A stretch of DNA of 64,000 bases. Origin: Bacillus timonensis. Lineage in GTDB: Bacteria; Bacillota; Bacilli; Bacillales; Bacillaceae_L. Below the pieces are notes generated by a model. That model had not been told where the DNA came from and did not search any database. It saw only the letters and a program-made list of their open reading frames with translations. This document shows positions 10,008 through 18,093 of this stretch, piece by piece. How positions within the stretch are numbered: position 1 is the first letter of the stretch; each line of letters opens with the position of its first letter. The stretch spans positions 749,069-813,068 of the forward strand of contig NZ_HE610986.1 of NCBI RefSeq assembly GCF_000285535.1. Reading direction: 5' to 3'. Position numbers and translations under genes: made by a program.

Positions 10008-10808
10008 CTAGTCCATTCTCTTCCTTCTAATCCACCAATAAACTCCTCCACCGATTACACCTAATGCTAGCAAAACTGAGAAGATAATTTTTTCTTTAAA
10101 GAACGGTGAATGATTGCTTTGTACTTTTGTTGATGCGATTTTCGTGTCATCTTTTTCGATTATTTCCTCATCTTCTGAAGGTGTTTCTTCCGTAACTACT
10201 TCTTCGCTTTCCTCTTCTTCTATTGAATCTTCTTTATCTTGATTCAATTCTTCAACAACTTCTTCCGTCTCCACTTCGGTACTATTGGTTGTGTCAGTTG
10301 TACTTGTGGTCACTCTTTGTGAACCTGTATGTTCTGTCACAACTGGTGAAGTTGGTTTTGGAGAACTAGTACCTGGTTTTGGCGTTGGCGTTGGCTTCGG
10401 CTCGGGTTTTGGGGCCGGCTTTGGTTCTGGCTTCGGTGTTGGTTTCGGCTTTGGTTTTGGTGCAGGTGTTGGCGTCGGTGCCGGTTCTGGATCTGGCTTA
10501 GGCTCCGGAGTTGGTGTTGGCTTTTCTGGCTCTGGTTCAGGTGTTGGTTCTGGCTCCGGCTCTGGTGTTGGTTCTGGCTTTTCAGGTTCCGGATCAGGAT
10601 TTGTGACCGGATTTGGTTTAGGCTTTGGTCCTGGGTTCGGGTCAGGCTGTGGCGGAATGACCATTTTTCCTGGATGTAAAGCAATGCTCAACCTTATAGG
10701 TTTAACGTCATTCTTCTCTCCATAAGCATATTGCGGAAAACCAAAAGCAAAAAGTACCCCTATTATTACGAAAACCTTTATTACATTACGTGCCCTTTTC
10801 ACAGTCAT
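10008..10808 (-). CDS. Proline-rich surface protein with C-terminal membrane anchor
   Basis: About 266 residues: signal peptide ([16 protein letters not shown]), a short N-terminal region, a ~90-residue XP repeat stretch ([14 protein letters not shown] and similar) between residues 55 and 150, an acidic Ser/Thr region, and a C-terminal membrane helix ([17 protein letters not shown]) ending in RRKRMD. There is no LPXTG motif, so it is probably membrane-anchored, with the proline region spanning the wall as a stiff stalk. The repetitive DNA gives long spurious frames on other strands. Start uncertain among GTG 10811, ATG 10808 and GTG 10802. A c-di-GMP riboswitch and a 54-residue gene lie upstream, separated by a terminator-like hairpin. 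Confidence 0.8.
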   Translation of the reverse strand: MTVKRARNVIKVFVIIGVLFAFGFPQYAYGEKNDVKPIRLSIALHPGKMVIPPQPDPNPGPKPKPNPVTNPDPEPEKPEPTPEPEPEPTPEPEPEKPTPTPEPKPDPEPAPTPTPAPKPKPKPTPKPEPKPAPKPEPKPTPTPKPGTSSPKPTSPVVTEHTGSQRVTTSTTDTTNSTEVETEEVVEELNQDKEDSIEEEESEEVVTEETPSEDEEIIEKDDTKIASTKVQSNHSPFFKEKIIFSVLLALGVIGGGVYWWIRRKRMD

Positions 10809-10972
10809 CACTTCCCATACCTTACTAGTAGTATTTATCTATCATTTCATTGATTCTCTTATTCTAGTAAAAAATTCCTGTTTTTATTATATCGTATAAT
10901 ACTCGTTTTGCCATAGAAGGAAAGCATTTTTCCTGACTGTATTTTTCAATTTTCAACTTTTGAATAAAAATA

Positions 10973-11015
10973 TGAACCCCCTAAACTAGATGATTTCTCC
11001 AGCTTAAGGGGTTCA
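10973..11015 (-). terminator. Hairpin after the 54-residue gene
   Basis: TGAACCCC-TTAA and TTTAGGGGGTTCA arms (minus strand) are followed by TATTTTTATT. It probably ends the riboswitch transcript, or lets part of it read into the proline-rich gene. Confidence 0.65.
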
Positions 11016-11031
11016 TGTTAAAAGAACAGTA

Positions 11032-11196
11032 TCACATTTTCGTTAAATGACTAATTGCTTTCCGCTCATGGTATTGCATTTTTGATTGAATGTCAGACTT
11101 TGTATTCGCACAAAGGCAATCCTCTAGTAAAGCTTTGTTTTTGCTAAACTGTAGGCTATGCCAATAGTATTTTGCTTTTAAAATCAATCGTTTCAC
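11032..11196 (-). CDS. 54-residue basic protein under c-di-GMP riboswitch control
   Basis: GTG start with GGAGGA seven bases upstream. The product begins VKRLILKAKYYWHSLQFSKN and ends HERKAISHLTKM; it is lysine/histidine-rich and probably helical, with two cysteines close together (DCLCAN). There is no signal peptide and no family I recognise. The coding call rests on the clean ribosome-binding site, the flanking hairpin, and the riboswitch that ends about 20 bases before the start. Expression is therefore probably tied to c-di-GMP, which in Bacillus relates to motility and matrix production. Confidence 0.7.
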   Translation of the reverse strand: MKRLILKAKYYWHSLQFSKNKALLEDCLCANTKSDIQSKMQYHERKAISHLTKM

Positions 11197-11218
11197 GGAT
11201 CATTCCTCCTTCGAATTG

Positions 11219-11332
11219 CATAAATCGTCGGAGTTTCGTGTTCGGAAACTGGCTGGCGTAGTCAAATGACAGTAGCCCCTCTAGCTTTGCGTCATCACCT
11301 TTCAATGATTTTGCCCTTTCGTACGATTTATG
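11219..11332 (-). promoter_or_regulatory. c-di-GMP-I (GEMM) riboswitch
   Basis: On the minus strand the region contains the conserved GEMM-I core: GGGCAAA, a stem capped by the GAAA tetraloop, GACGCAAAGC, and the distal GCCAGCCAGTTTCCG. The outer stem is a perfect 10-bp pairing of CATAAATCGT (plus-strand 11323-11332) with ACGATTTATG (11219-11228). The 3' arm of this stem is directly upstream of the GGAGGA of the 54-residue gene, so control of translation initiation is likely; no T-run hairpin is obvious between aptamer and gene. Confidence 0.9.
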
Positions 11333-11431
11333 TTCGTACCATTAATATTAGTTAATCAGACTCATACCAAAAAGAGTCTTTAGACCTATTTTTAGTGCTA
11401 TATAACTAGTTGGAGAGGGTTGTCTGTTTAT

Positions 11432-13441
11432 TTATTTCAACACCGACTCAAATACAGTTTTTACCTTCGGTGTTACGTCATGGCTTCCATTTTTCACATT
11501 TTCGATTAACATCGCCACTAACAGACTCGGGTTTTCCGTATTAACTGCAACAAACCAACCATTTTCCTGACCGTCTTCCTCTTTGCTTGCTTTTAATTCT
11601 GCTGTCCCTGTTTTACCAGCTAGTGTTACGCCGTCTATTTTGGCATCACGCGCTGTTCCTTTAGGGTCTTCAACTGTTTGAACAAGATCATTAAGGATGA
11701 GTTGGGCGGTTTCTGGAGTTATGACATTTTCCTTCCACACTTCAGGTTCTGAACCGTCCAATATTAGTTTTGGTTTGATTAGGTTTCCGGAATTAAGTAA
11801 TGGTGTATAAGATACAGCCAAATGGATTGGGCTCATTTCAAGCTGTCCTTGCCCATATCCTGTGTCCGCTGTTAGAATCTCTGTGTTTAAACCCTCATTC
11901 GAAACCTTTGATTCATATACGGGATATTCAAACGGGAATGGCTCACCAAAACCATAATTCACTAATTCCGATTCAAAGCGCTCGCCGCCAATTCCTAATG
12001 CTGCCTGAGCAAAGTAAATATTGTCGGAGTAAACAAAGGCATCTCTTAAGTTCACCGGTTTGCCTGGATCACTCACCCTTGTGATTGAATATCCGCCCCA
12101 TGAACTGTCTTTCTTCCACTGCTTCCCTTTGATGTCGATTGAGGTCTCAGGTTTTATCACATCGTTCGTTAGGGCGATTCCGGCTGTGATTGGTTTAAAG
12201 GTAGACCCAGGTGCATAGGTCATAATAAAACGATTCAATAATGGTTTAAGTGGATCTTCATTTAATTCGGTCCACGGCGCATTTCCTAACACAAATGCAT
12301 TTGGATCAAATGATGGACTACTTACAAGTGCAAGCGCCTCCCCTGTAAGTGGGTGGATTGCTGCTGCAGCCCCAGCTTTCCCATTGAGTTGATCATATGT
12401 AACAAGTTGTGTATCGATATCAATTGTTAATTTGATTGTTTCGCCATCTTTCACTTCTTGCTTCGCAAGAGTGACATTTTCTCCGCCGTTTGCCTTTTTA
12501 ATAAAGAGATGAGTGCCTTTTTCTCCTCTTAGCCGGTCCTCTAACACTAACTCAAGACCCTTTTTACCTACTACATCATTAGCTGAGTACCCTTTTTCTT
12601 CAAGCTTTTTTAAATCCTCCGCGGTTACTTTTCCAATGTATCCAATTAGATGCGCAACCGCCTCTTTAAATGGATATACCCGAGAATCCACCTTTTGTGA
12701 AAGGACGCCATTTAACTGTGTAACCTTTGTCGCAAGCTCTTGATCTTGTATAGGGAGTCTTGCAATTGGCACAAAATAGTGAGGTTGAACCCAAGAAGCA
12801 TTTAACTCTTTTTGAATGGTTTCTGGATTTATTTTTAATAACTCTGCTGCTTTCCTAATTGTTTCATCCTTCTTTTCACCGAGGTCTTGGGGGACCATTC
12901 CGATTTCATAGACAACCCCATTTTCAGCTAAATTTACGCCGTTGCGATCAAGGATTTCCCCTCGTGTTGGTGATGAAAATTCGAGTCCAATTTCATCCCC
13001 TTCTTCCATGTCTGGAAAGAACATCGCTGGTTCCCATTTTATTGCCCACTTCTTCTCGTCTTTCTTTTCTTCTAAAACAAGAGTTGCTTGTTCTGAAAAT
13101 TCAACAGGGCCTGCAATTGTCTCCATTGAAAGATTGTATGGGAATGTCACTTCCCCTTGTTCGTTTGGTTCAATCTCCTCTTCTGGAGCGTTGAAATCGA
13201 TTTTGAGATTACTTACACCAATATCCCGATAAATCTTGGTGAACCGTTCTGAGAATTCTTCCTTATCTACCGTTTCCTTTGTGTCTGTTGAAAAGTTATC
13301 ATATAATTCATCGAAGTTTTGTTTCTCCCAATTCGTAATAAACGCATTGAATTGATCCTCTGGTTTTGGGTCTTCCTCGCAACCAGTTAGTATCATAAGA
13401 CTTGTCAGTATACTAACTGCGACCAAAAGTATTTTTTTCAT
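11432..13441 (-). CDS. pbpC: Penicillin-binding transpeptidase lipoprotein (PBP3/PbpC, MecA-like)
   Basis: A 669-residue class B-type PBP that cross-links peptidoglycan outside the membrane. It has a lipobox LTGC with Cys21, an NTF2-like MecA N-terminal domain (about 25-140), a PBP dimerisation domain (about 155-320, with RGEILDRNG), and a transpeptidase domain with S413TFK416, S472DN474 and K610TG. All catalytic motifs are intact. Architecture and length match Bacillus PbpC and staphylococcal PBP2a, so low affinity for beta-lactams is possible but not shown. A monocistronic gene on the minus strand inside a cell-surface block. Confidence 0.93.
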   Translation of the reverse strand: MKKILLVAVSILTSLMILTGCEEDPKPEDQFNAFITNWEKQNFDELYDNFSTDTKETVDKEEFSERFTKIYRDIGVSNLKIDFNAPEEEIEPNEQGEVTFPYNLSMETIAGPVEFSEQATLVLEEKKDEKKWAIKWEPAMFFPDMEEGDEIGLEFSSPTRGEILDRNGVNLAENGVVYEIGMVPQDLGEKKDETIRKAAELLKINPETIQKELNASWVQPHYFVPIARLPIQDQELATKVTQLNGVLSQKVDSRVYPFKEAVAHLIGYIGKVTAEDLKKLEEKGYSANDVVGKKGLELVLEDRLRGEKGTHLFIKKANGGENVTLAKQEVKDGETIKLTIDIDTQLVTYDQLNGKAGAAAAIHPLTGEALALVSSPSFDPNAFVLGNAPWTELNEDPLKPLLNRFIMTYAPGSTFKPITAGIALTNDVIKPETSIDIKGKQWKKDSSWGGYSITRVSDPGKPVNLRDAFVYSDNIYFAQAALGIGGERFESELVNYGFGEPFPFEYPVYESKVSNEGLNTEILTADTGYGQGQLEMSPIHLAVSYTPLLNSGNLIKPKLILDGSEPEVWKENVITPETAQLILNDLVQTVEDPKGTARDAKIDGVTLAGKTGTAELKASKEEDGQENGWFVAVNTENPSLLVAMLIENVKNGSHDVTPKVKTVFESVLK

Positions 13442-13497
13442 CTTCCTCTCCCCTTTCCCATATCATTCTTATATTTTAACAATTTTTCGATAAAAAT

Positions 13498-13527
13498 GGG
13501 ACACGGGGACAGGTTATTTGTCCCACC
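13498..13527. repeat. GGGACA palindromic repeat, single unit
   Basis: Copy of the dispersed family: GGGACACGGGGACAGG, TT, ATTTGTCCCACC. It lies upstream of the pbpC start, in the gap between pbpC and the CWB2 gene. Confidence 0.8.
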
Positions 13528-13653
13528 TAGGTATGCTTTAATGAACCTGTTCTTAGTGTAGGCTTCAAAATCAAGTGCAACGCTGTTCGAAAGAATTTTT
13601 TTTAAGATCACCATACATTATAAGGTAGCTTGAGATGGTATGAAGACAATAAA

Positions 13654-13686
13654 AAAGTGGGTTAGGCACAATCCCCTCCCCACTTT
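13654..13686 (-). terminator. Intrinsic terminator after the CWB2 gene
   Basis: AAAGTGGG pairs with CCCACTTT (minus strand), followed by TTTTTTATT, eight bases after the stop codon. Confidence 0.8.
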
Positions 13687-13694
13687 AATATCAA

Positions 13695-15137
13695 CTATTT
13701 TCCGGTATATCTAAAGGATACCATATATATTTCTGATTCTTGGATTGGGTTGCGATGCCATCCATAGTATAAGCTAATGGGATACGAAATTTGGTAATTT
13801 GAGTCAATGATGTGTTGTCCGGCCTGAAACACACCAGGTTCCCACTTAAAATTGAGATTGTTTTTTGTATGGAGGATGTCGACTTCATTTGGTGTCAGAT
13901 ATATTCGTTCTCTTGACAAGGCAACACTACTAATTTTACCGTTATCTTCAAATACTGTCGTCCCGTCAGGAAAGTCATAAGTCGTTCCATACTCAGTCAC
14001 GACTTTCTTCCCTTTCTTTAATGCAGATTGTTGACTGGAGGCAGATGCCCCGACTTTAATCGTTATGTTATCAAAGGTTACTGTTTTTGTTTTTGAAAAC
14101 GTCTCTGTAAAGTCAATGATATTATCTTTCGTTAAAAAGGTGGTTTCTCGTTTTTTCGAAAGCTCCGTTACGACTTTATTACTTACTGCACTCGTTCCGC
14201 CAATAATTTGGAAATTGGATATATTAAATCGTCTGATTACGTTCACGTTAAAATAAGGAAGACTATTGGGCTTGACTGTTAAAAACCAAGCATTTTGCTT
14301 AGCCGCTAAAACGGAACTTGTAAGTGCATCTGGCCAATGATCACCCCTCACAACGACCGCTAGATTTTTCGGAAGTTCTAGACTGTCAAAATAATGTTGA
14401 TTTAAGCGATAGGCGGTATGGTACCTGTCATTTCCACTGACTCTTATTGTGTAATGCTTCTTATTCACTTCTTCAAATACACTGTAATCTATTACTTCAG
14501 TCCCACCTATCAGTCTGCCTTGCGACAATTTAGGTTCATTCAGTAGTTTATTTACGGAGGACGGCAGCTTTTTCTTGGTTGTAAGTAAAATAGGGGCCTT
14601 ATCTCTAATCGCAAAACTTGATGCAGATAAGGCATCCGCAAAGCTTGTACCACTTGCAATAATAAATGGAGAATAATAACTCTTGTTTACTACTTTTAGA
14701 TATTCTCTTGCAATATTTGTTGATGTATCGTAGCGGTCTTTACCACCAATTCGTCTAATAGAGGAGATGCCCAACGTTTTTAATTGACTTTCGACATTTT
14801 TTGTAACCGCATTTTCTCCTCCTAGAATGATGATATTCTTTGCTTGTAATCTACTAATCTCTTGCTGAGTAGCAGAATATAATTCTTTTGGAGTTGTTAA
14901 CAAAATTGGGGCATCCAACTCATATGCCAAGGGAGACACGGCTAATGCATCCGGAAAATCCATTCCCGTTGCCAAAACAACCGTATCTGCCGTGGTCCAC
15001 CCTTTTTTCGAAACTTCAACCGCTGTTTCATATCTGTTTTTTCCCTTAATTCTTTCTGCTGCTTCAGTCATACTTGGAGCCAAGAAAACGAGTAAAGCAA
15101 CAAACATCACAGCACCAAACCTTTGCAGCCTCACCAT
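13695..15137 (-). CDS. Secreted cell-wall-binding repeat (CWB2) protein
   Basis: A 480-residue secreted protein. Signal peptide (FGAVMFVALLVFLAPSMTEA) is followed by three CWB2 repeats of roughly 90 residues, each opening with a GxxRYxTA-like motif: KGKNRYETAVEVS, GGKDRYDTSTNIA and SGNDRYHTAYRLN, with repeated ILGG/IIGG turns. CWB2 repeats bind wall polymers non-covalently in clostridial and Bacillus surface proteins. The C-terminal ~150 residues are of unknown role. I start at the ATG at 15137 because GAGGTG lies eight bases before it; upstream in-frame codons lack a ribosome-binding site. Followed by a strong terminator. Confidence 0.88.
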   Translation of the reverse strand: MVRLQRFGAVMFVALLVFLAPSMTEAAERIKGKNRYETAVEVSKKGWTTADTVVLATGMDFPDALAVSPLAYELDAPILLTTPKELYSATQQEISRLQAKNIIILGGENAVTKNVESQLKTLGISSIRRIGGKDRYDTSTNIAREYLKVVNKSYYSPFIIASGTSFADALSASSFAIRDKAPILLTTKKKLPSSVNKLLNEPKLSQGRLIGGTEVIDYSVFEEVNKKHYTIRVSGNDRYHTAYRLNQHYFDSLELPKNLAVVVRGDHWPDALTSSVLAAKQNAWFLTVKPNSLPYFNVNVIRRFNISNFQIIGGTSAVSNKVVTELSKKRETTFLTKDNIIDFTETFSKTKTVTFDNITIKVGASASSQQSALKKGKKVVTEYGTTYDFPDGTTVFEDNGKISSVALSRERIYLTPNEVDILHTKNNLNFKWEPGVFQAGQHIIDSNYQISYPISLYYGWHRNPIQESEIYMVSFRYTGK

Positions 15138-15277
15138 ACCCATCACCTCTTTATTATTTAAAATTTTCAAACAATTCAATTTTAGCAGAAAATGGTTCTT
15201 TGGTATAGGACTATTGTATGAGATGTAGGATAGAGGTACTATCAATTATGCCGAGTTGTGCTTTTACAAAGTAAAGC

Positions 15278-15303
15278 CAGCCACCGTTCGGAAACAGTGA
15301 CTG
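15278..15303 (-). terminator. Hairpin downstream of the anti-sigma gene
   Basis: CAGTCACTG and CGGTGGCTG pair with two G-U wobbles (minus strand), followed by a modest T-rich tail. Confidence 0.4.
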
Positions 15304-15312
15304 ATTACTTGG

Positions 15313-15337
15313 TGGGACAATGGAATGCCTCCGTCCC
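15313..15337. repeat. Degenerate GGGAC...GTCCC repeat
   Basis: GGGACAATGGAATGCCTCCGTCCC-like sequence between the anti-sigma and CWB2 genes. It keeps the ends of the dispersed palindrome but not the GGACAGGTT core, so it is a decayed or unrelated copy. Confidence 0.35.
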
Positions 15338-15342
15338 AATTT

Positions 15343-16683
15343 CTAGTTCCATTTTATAAGCGGAATGCCATTTTGTTTATTCTTGCTAATTTCCCCATTA
15401 TAGGTTGGTTCATCCTGAGAAGGTTCTATGATTACGAATATATTGAACGTATATTGATCCCAAATGGAGACTCCTCTTTGTTTTAGTTCAGTAGATGAAT
15501 TTGCTTTTTCTGTATAGACGTTTACTAATCTTTGGGCAAGTTCTTTTGCCTTTTGTTCAGATGTTCCTTCTTTCAGTTTTAAGATGAAACTTATAAAGGC
15601 ATCTTCGCCTGAAACAAAGAATCCCTCCCTACTTATCTGAGGCTCTTTCTTTAGTTCACGATTCGTTTCCGCTTCCCATTTACTATCTATTTTTACACGC
15701 TCGTTTCTTACCTTATTTAAATTAACGTAACCACTAGGGATTGTAGTATCAAGATTTGGTGAGTCCACTTCATCGTTTATGAAAATCTTATCTACAAATA
15801 GTTCTTCAAAGACTTTTTCACCTGCATGGGTTGTTAATTCTAGGATGATTCCTGTGTCGAGGTCTATTTTTATATTGGCTTTCGTTCTTGTGTAGTCTTG
15901 ATACCTTGGGTTGAGAGTTGCATGTAATCTTACCCAGCCCGCTATTTCATCGACTTCCTCCACTTCCCAAGAGTATGCCTCTGTAAATAAGGAGTCATAA
16001 GTGGTTAGAGGAGAAAGTGGTTCAAGATTAACGATGGTTGGATCGTTGTATATCTCAATCGCTGTACCAGCAAGTTCGATGTTTTCGAAATTTTTAACGT
16101 CGTGGTCCACTAGTGTTAATTGATTTCCGTTTATGATTGTTTCAAGATGTTGCTTTCCTTGTGGTCTCTCAATCATTGCATCAGATACATAAATAAGTTC
16201 CCCATTTTTATATCCCATGCTCACCTCGAACGTTTTCTTTAAGGTGACCCTATCATAAAAATTGCTTGTATATGCCAGTTGCAGTTTTTGATAGGGTTGC
16301 TGCGTACTGTTCCATCTTTCTTTGAATTGTGAAATCCATTCGTCACCAGTCTTTTCTTGCTGCGGTGGGGTTGGTTCTTCTTCTGTATTTTGTTCTTTCT
16401 TTTCATCTACAATGGGCTGTTGTTCATTTGGTGTATGAAGCTCTGGTGGATTTTCATTGTTTTGGGCAGGAGTGTTACTATCTCCCTGCAGGATATAAGG
16501 GACAGAGATGATTGAAAATAACAAGACCGCTGCCACTGCTGCTATTGTATGAAGAAGCTTTTTCGGCTTTTTAGGTTTTTTCTTTATACGGTTGATAATT
16601 TGTTCCTTCTGGCTTTGATACTCATGGTTTGAAAAGACGTGTTTGTCTAATTGCTCCTTTATAACTTTTAATTCATCCTTCAT
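15343..16683 (-). CDS. Probable membrane anti-sigma factor for the adjacent ECF sigma
   Basis: A 446-residue single-pass membrane protein: short basic cytoplasmic N-terminus, helix near residues 43-65 (LLHTIAAVAAVLLFSIISV), a Pro/Glu/Gln-rich linker, then a large external domain containing a sigma-regulator-like lipoprotein fold (HLETIINGNQLTLVDHD and following). Its start at 16683 overlaps the sigma gene's end by 11 bases, with AAAGGAG correctly placed, indicating translational coupling. This arrangement is standard for ECF sigma/anti-sigma pairs: the N-terminus would hold the sigma factor until an envelope signal is sensed outside. The signal is unknown. Confidence 0.75.
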   Translation of the reverse strand: MKDELKVIKEQLDKHVFSNHEYQSQKEQIINRIKKKPKKPKKLLHTIAAVAAVLLFSIISVPYILQGDSNTPAQNNENPPELHTPNEQQPIVDEKKEQNTEEEPTPPQQEKTGDEWISQFKERWNSTQQPYQKLQLAYTSNFYDRVTLKKTFEVSMGYKNGELIYVSDAMIERPQGKQHLETIINGNQLTLVDHDVKNFENIELAGTAIEIYNDPTIVNLEPLSPLTTYDSLFTEAYSWEVEEVDEIAGWVRLHATLNPRYQDYTRTKANIKIDLDTGIILELTTHAGEKVFEELFVDKIFINDEVDSPNLDTTIPSGYVNLNKVRNERVKIDSKWEAETNRELKKEPQISREGFFVSGEDAFISFILKLKEGTSEQKAKELAQRLVNVYTEKANSSTELKQRGVSIWDQYTFNIFVIIEPSQDEPTYNGEISKNKQNGIPLIKWN

Positions 16684-17236
16684 TTTTTTCACTCCTTTCA
16701 TGTTCATCTTTAAGCATTTTTCGCGCTCTATCTAAACGAGTTCGTATTGTTGAAGCACTAACTTGAAGCAGTTCGCTGATTTCTGGTGTAGTCATTTCTT
16801 CATAATAAAATAGAATGACGACTTCTCGATAAATCACCGGTAACGCTAATACTTTGTCGGCAAGGACTTGGTTATTTTCGTTTGCGAGCAAAATCGACTC
16901 AGGAGTATCTGATTCCACCTTTTTAATCATGTTTGCAAAAAGTTGTTTTAGCCCTTTCTTCCTTCTTTCCTGGGCTCGAAGATAATCTTTGGCTTGATTG
17001 GCAGCAATGGTATACAACCAGGTTTTTATATTGCTCCTCCCCTCAAACGTTGCATATTTTTCATAAACCTTTATAAATACATCTTGTGTGACCTCTTGTG
17101 CAGTTGTCCAATCCTTTACATACGTGAAAACAAAATTGGTGATTTGCCGCTCATATGCTTCGATTAGTTCCTCGATGTAAGAGATGGGATCTACTTCCTC
17201 CTGTACTGTTGATTCATGTGTGACAACGTTCTTCAC
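16673..17236 (-). CDS. ECF-family RNA polymerase sigma factor
   Basis: A 187-residue sigma factor with region 2 (FVFTYVKDWTTAQEVTQDVF ... SNIKTWLYTIAANQAKDYLR) and region 4 helix-turn-helix (EEMTTPEISELLQVSASTIR). Region 3 is absent, as in all ECF sigmas. It starts at GTG with GGGGGTGAG upstream. Paired with the membrane protein downstream as its likely regulator. Target promoters cannot be read from this window with confidence; the neighbouring surface genes (PBP, CWB2, LPXTG) are reasonable candidates. Confidence 0.93.
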   Translation of the reverse strand: MKNVVTHESTVQEEVDPISYIEELIEAYERQITNFVFTYVKDWTTAQEVTQDVFIKVYEKYATFEGRSNIKTWLYTIAANQAKDYLRAQERRKKGLKQLFANMIKKVESDTPESILLANENNQVLADKVLALPVIYREVVILFYYEEMTTPEISELLQVSASTIRTRLDRARKMLKDEHERSEKNEG

Positions 17237-17301
17237 TAACTCACCCCCTATTAAAAATTCTATTTACTTATTAGACGTCCGGTCATACAAAAACGTCCCA
17301 T

Positions 17302-17360
17302 GGGACAGGGGGACAGGTTAATTGTCCCAGGCCGGGACAATTAACCTGTCCCCGCGTCCC
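17302..17360. repeat. GGGACA palindromic repeat, full double unit (59 bp)
   Basis: The clearest copy: GACAGGTTAATTGTCCC, AGGCC, then its exact reverse complement, with outer GGGAC/GTCCC arms. It lies between the sigma gene promoter and the next gene's terminator. Confidence 0.9.
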
Positions 17361-17373
17361 GCCGCACATAGAA

Positions 17374-17403
17374 AAAGAGAAAGGCGGCGCCTTCCTCTTT
17401 TAA
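17374..17403 (-). terminator. Intrinsic terminator overlapping a stop codon
   Basis: AAAGAGGAAGGCG pairs with CGCCTTTCTCTTT (minus strand) and runs into TTTTTC. The stem begins at the TAA of the membrane protein gene. Confidence 0.8.
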
Positions 17404-17981
17404 TCGGTTGTTTCTATCCACCAACCGGCTATGTTTATTCCTTGATAATGTACTTCTTTGCCTGTGCTGTCTTTGTATGAAAAGTTGCCCGTCGCGAACA
17501 AGAGGTACCAGTTTGTTTCGCCACTGGTGATTGGAACAATTTCTGATTTCGTTACCAGGTTTTCTTTTTCATCGATATAGGTTGACACTTTTACACAATC
17601 AAATCCGCTTGGGCAATACAGTTGTTTGTTGTTACTCACCCATTGTTGGAATGAATCGGGTTGGGTTGGGACACGTAGTGCACTAAATGCGATTGCAATG
17701 ATTAGAAAGACAATCCACCACGTTTTCAGTCCATGCTGTTTTTGGGTGAAGCTTACTAGAAAGAGGTCCAAAACAACTGTATATAAAAATAACCATAGAA
17801 AGATATCTTCCCTAAAAATAAACCACCCTAGGATGAAGACGTAGAAACCAACACGTAGGATCTTGTTAAACTGTTGCAAGACCGTTGGATTGATGTCAGA
17901 CACTTCCACGTCGTCCTCTTTAATGTAGACCCAAATAATTATGGCGGCAATGAGTAAAATGAAAATGAAAATCTTTAGCAT
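17400..17981 (-). CDS. Membrane protein of unknown function
   Basis: A 193-residue protein with an N-terminal helix (MLKIFIFILLIAAIIIWVYI), two or three further helices (GFYVFILGWFIF, DIFLWLFLYTVVLDLFLVSF, WWIVFLIIAIAFSALRV), and an external C-terminal domain with two cysteines (YCPSGFDCVKVS) that could form a disulfide. Start taken at the ATG at 17981, preceded by GGGGGAAC; an upstream in-frame start lacks a good site. Lies between double-unit repeats on both sides. No family recognised. Confidence 0.65.
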   Translation of the reverse strand: MLKIFIFILLIAAIIIWVYIKEDDVEVSDINPTVLQQFNKILRVGFYVFILGWFIFREDIFLWLFLYTVVLDLFLVSFTQKQHGLKTWWIVFLIIAIAFSALRVPTQPDSFQQWVSNNKQLYCPSGFDCVKVSTYIDEKENLVTKSEIVPITSGETNWYLLFATGNFSYKDSTGKEVHYQGINIAGWWIETTD

Positions 17982-18034
17982 CGTGTTCCCCCTGGGATTA
18001 AGAGAGTGACTTTTCAATTCCCTTGCTTCCTATT

Positions 18035-18093
18035 GGGACGGAGGGACAGGTTCATTGACCCATGATGGGTCAATGAACCTGTCCCCTTGGCCC
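18035..18093. repeat. GGGACA-family repeat, double unit (59 bp), abutting a stop codon
   Basis: GGACAGGTTCATTGACCC, ATGAT, GGGTCAATGAACCTGTCC form an almost perfect inverted repeat. Its last base is next to the TAA (18094-18096) of the LPXTG protein gene. Confidence 0.9.

Noticed and set aside
10285..10725. Glycine-rich plus-strand frame ([11 protein letters not shown]...) and a second minus-strand frame
   Set aside because: They are the antisense and shifted readings of the proline-rich XP repeats; no ribosome-binding site.
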